Shown here: positions 62,240 to 64,000 of the stretch, piece after piece
How positions within the stretch are numbered: the stretch's first letter is position 1
Layout of the letters: each line of letters opens with the position of its first letter
Source: Arthrobacter ipis
GTDB lineage: Bacteria; Actinomycetota; Actinomycetes; Actinomycetales; Micrococcaceae
Assembly: GCF_014694315.1 (NCBI RefSeq)
Contig: NZ_JAAOXD010000001.1
Location: 18,829 to 82,828, forward strand
Direction: 5' to 3'
DNA: 64,000 nt
Position numbers and translations under genes: made by a program
Notes under the pieces: generated by a model
Seen by the model: the letters and a program-made list of their open reading frames with translations, nothing else
Told to the model about the DNA's origin: nothing
Databases searched by the model: none

Positions 62240-63709
62240 GTGGCAATCTTTACGGACCCTATCAGGGAGCACGCTGATTTTGGGCCGGGGGATGCCGAGT
62301 GGCTGCACCTCCTGGTGGGCGACTGGCAGATGGTGGCCGATCTTGCGTTTGCCGACCTGGCCCTGTGGTTTCCCCACCCGGAGCACGGCTACGTTGCCTT
62401 GGCACACGTCAGGCCCTCCACGACGCATACGGTGTTCCACGCCGACTTCGTCGGGGAGGGCATTCGCTCGGACCTGCAGCCGCTGGTGGACAAGGCGTGG
62501 GAGAGCCGCACCATTGAGCGTTCCAGTGAGACGAACTGGAGCAGCGACATGGCACTGCGGGTCGAAGCCGTGCCGATGGTCAGGAACGGCCGGACGCTGG
62601 CGGTGGTCACCTCACACATGGACCTCTCCAGCTCGCGGATGCCGTCCAGGCTGGAGCTGACCTACCGCCAGTGTGCCTATGACCTGCTGCGCATGGGCAC
62701 ACTGGGCCTCTGGCCGGACTTCGCCTCGCCGACAGGCTCCCGGCGCGGGGCCCCGCGCGTTGGTGACGGCCTGATCCGCCTCGACGCCGAGGGCATCGTG
62801 CAGTACGCCAGCCCGAACGGGGTCTCGGCGTTCCGGCGCCTCGGCGACGGCGAATCCCTCGAGGGGCGCTCGCTGGCTGAGGTCACGGCGGGTCTGCTTA
62901 GGGACCGCCGCATGGTGGACGAGACGCTGCCTCTTGTTGTCACGGGGCGGATGCCGTGGCGAAGCGAGATTGAATCCCGAGGGGTCAGCCTGTCGCTGCG
63001 CGCGATCCCGCTCCGCGACGAGCAGCAGCGTTTCGGTGCGCTGGTCCTCTGCCGTGACGTGTCCGAGCTGCGTCGCCGCGAGATGGAGCTGGTCACGAAG
63101 GATGCCACGATCCGTGAAATCCACCACCGGGTCAAGAACAACCTGCAGACCGTCGCCGCGCTGTTGCGCATGCAGTCCCGTCGAATGGTCAGTGACGAGG
63201 CAAAGCAGGGGCTGGAACAGGCCATGCGGCGCGTGGCAACTATTGCCCTGGTGCACGAGACGCTCTCGCAGGGGCTGACCCAGAGCGTCGACTTTGATGA
63301 ACTGATCGGACGCCAGTTCCGCCTTTCCGCAGAAGTGGCTTCACCATCCCAGCAAGTCCGGACGCAGCGGTCGGGGTTGTTCGGTGAGCTTCCCAGCGAC
63401 TTCGCGACGCCGCTGGCGCTGGTGATCAACGAACTGGTCACCAACGCCGTCGAGCACGGACTGGAGGGACGCACCGGCACGGTGTGGCTGCTCGCCGACC
63501 GTTCAGCCGGCGACGACGATGAGGAACTGCTCACCGTCACGGTGGCGGACGACGGCGTTGGCCTGCCGGAGACGCCCCATGTGGAGGGCCTCGGGCTGCA
63601 GATCGTCCGGACGCTGGTCACGAGCGAGCTTGGCGGCACCATCCAGTGGCAGCCCCGCGAGGGCGGGGGCACGGCGGTGCAGATTGTCCTGAGTCTGGCG
63701 AACCGCTGA
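62240..63709 (+). CDS. pdtaS: PdtaS-type sensor histidine kinase
   Basis: A 489-residue soluble kinase: an N-terminal GAF-like domain (~15-130), a PAS domain (~165-285, LIRLDAEGIVQYASPNGVSAFRRLGD), then a HisKA_2 domain with the phosphorylated His in IREIHHRVKNNLQTVAALL and an HATPase domain (LALVINELVTNAVEHG; DDGVGLPE; GLGLQIV). This is the layout of actinobacterial PdtaS, whose partner PdtaR binds RNA through an ANTAR domain; no pdtaR is in the window. GTG at 62240 has GGAGGT 4-5 bases upstream. In mycobacteria pdtaS neighbours whiB1; that gene would be just outside the window. Confidence 0.93.
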   Translation: MAIFTDPIREHADFGPGDAEWLHLLVGDWQMVADLAFADLALWFPHPEHGYVALAHVRPSTTHTVFHADFVGEGIRSDLQPLVDKAWESRTIERSSETNWSSDMALRVEAVPMVRNGRTLAVVTSHMDLSSSRMPSRLELTYRQCAYDLLRMGTLGLWPDFASPTGSRRGAPRVGDGLIRLDAEGIVQYASPNGVSAFRRLGDGESLEGRSLAEVTAGLLRDRRMVDETLPLVVTGRMPWRSEIESRGVSLSLRAIPLRDEQQRFGALVLCRDVSELRRREMELVTKDATIREIHHRVKNNLQTVAALLRMQSRRMVSDEAKQGLEQAMRRVATIALVHETLSQGLTQSVDFDELIGRQFRLSAEVASPSQQVRTQRSGLFGELPSDFATPLALVINELVTNAVEHGLEGRTGTVWLLADRSAGDDDEELLTVTVADDGVGLPETPHVEGLGLQIVRTLVTSELGGTIQWQPREGGGTAVQIVLSLANR

Positions 63710-63723
63710 CACGACAAAGGCGA

Positions 63724-63765
63724 CGGCCGCGGACCATAGGTCCGCGGCCGAAGGCGGGGCTTCGG
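63724..63765. terminator. Two hairpins between pdtaS and tRNA-Lys
   Basis: A perfect 12-bp stem CGGCCGCGGACC/GGTCCGCGGCCG (63724-63735, 63739-63750) with an ATA loop, and a 6-bp CCGAAG/CTTCGG stem (63748-63753, 63760-63765). They can serve both the rightward kinase gene and the leftward tRNA. Confidence 0.7.
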
Positions 63766-63768
63766 TGG

Positions 63769-63841
63769 TGCACCCCCCGGGACTTGAACCCGGAACCCAT
63801 TGATTAAGAGTCAATTGCTCTGCCAATTGAGCTAGAGGTGC
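63769..63841 (-). tRNA. tRNA-Lys (CTT)
   Basis: A 73-base cloverleaf on the minus strand: acceptor GCACCTC/GGGGTGC, D stem GCTC/GAGC, anticodon stem ATTGA/TCAAT with loop CTCTTAA (anticodon CTT), T stem CCGGG/CCCGG with TTCAAGT, discriminator A. CCA is not encoded. Confidence 0.96.
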
Positions 63842-64000
63842 ATCTGCTGTTTCGTTCATCCGCGGGCGTTAGCTTCCCTCGTTGACCTCCACAACGACAT
63901 GAAACTCTACACGATGTTTTGGCAACGACGTGCATGGCGCGCAGCCGGCATCACGCCCATTCCGGGAACGAGAAAGCCCCGCCTTCAGGCTTGTGGCCTT
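63842..64000. other. Right-end intergenic region
   Basis: No coding sequence is recognised. On the minus strand TAGAGT (63912-63907) is a candidate -10 for the tRNA-Lys gene. GAAAGCCCCGCC near 63970-63982 looks like the left arm of a terminator whose right arm lies beyond the window edge. Confidence 0.35.

Overview
The window is GC-rich, densely packed chromosomal DNA from an actinobacterium, most likely a member of the Micrococcaceae close to Arthrobacter/Pseudarthrobacter. The evidence is the mtrA-mtrB-lpqB-comF-hpf-secA block, UvrD2 with a tetracysteine and HRDC tail, a UPF0182 protein, the sigK/rskA pair, PdtaS, a ~1600-residue NAD-glutamate dehydrogenase, and frequent GTG/TTG starts. Gene order in several blocks resembles that of mycobacteria. 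No rRNA, CRISPR array, prophage or complete insertion sequence was seen.

Layout. 1-7.6 kb: end of uvrD2, a YgjP-like metallopeptidase, a DUF2342 protein, a PDZ/Lon-type membrane protease and a UPF0182 protein. 7.6-8.0 kb: two identical initiator tRNA genes, each with its own terminator. 8.1-13.6 kb: a cytochrome b-type membrane protein, a photolyase, PspA and a TPM-domain protein. 13.9-19 kb: HtrA-like protease, etfBA, a PIG-L deacetylase, and a MerR-TipAS regulator with a classical MerR promoter. 19-23 kb: sigK-rskA, trmL, a J-domain protein and a lipoprotein. 23.1-28.2 kb: a sulfur/redox neighbourhood with DoxX, a cysteine-rich SufR-like regulator, a cysteine desulfurase, an NAD(P)H:ferredoxin reductase-type flavoprotein and mnmA. 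28.4-34.0 kb: an oligopeptide-type ABC importer with fused ATPases. 34.2-35.7 kb: chorismate mutase and a MetE-like protein that has no cysteine. 35.8-42.2 kb: a six-gene leftward operon (GPDPase-type membrane domain, DUF4129, DUF4350, MoxR, DUF58, DUF4166-like). 42.4-52.8 kb: mtrA-mtrB-lpqB, comF, hpf, a YcaQ-like protein and secA. 52.9-57.3 kb: Rv3235-like and LysM proteins, an uncharacterised protein, a small HTH protein, and a SAF-domain/CpaE-like pair. 57.3-63.8 kb: glutamate dehydrogenase, PdtaS-type kinase and tRNA-Lys.

The most interesting signal is regulatory. An inverted repeat, TTCTAAAA-N13-TTTTAGAA, lies in the doxX/SufR-like divergent promoter region. The same repeat with identical spacing lies over the -10 box of the flavoprotein reductase gene 3.3 kb away, and a degenerate second copy covers the regulator's own promoter. 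This points to a small, apparently undescribed redox or Fe-S regulon. A second pattern is that about nine genes have a TANNNT box 5-7 bases before the start codon, as expected for leaderless transcripts. Other points are a triple in-frame stop repeat after the HtrA gene, a degenerate P-loop in the CpaE-like ATPase, and a MetE homologue lacking the zinc-binding cysteines.
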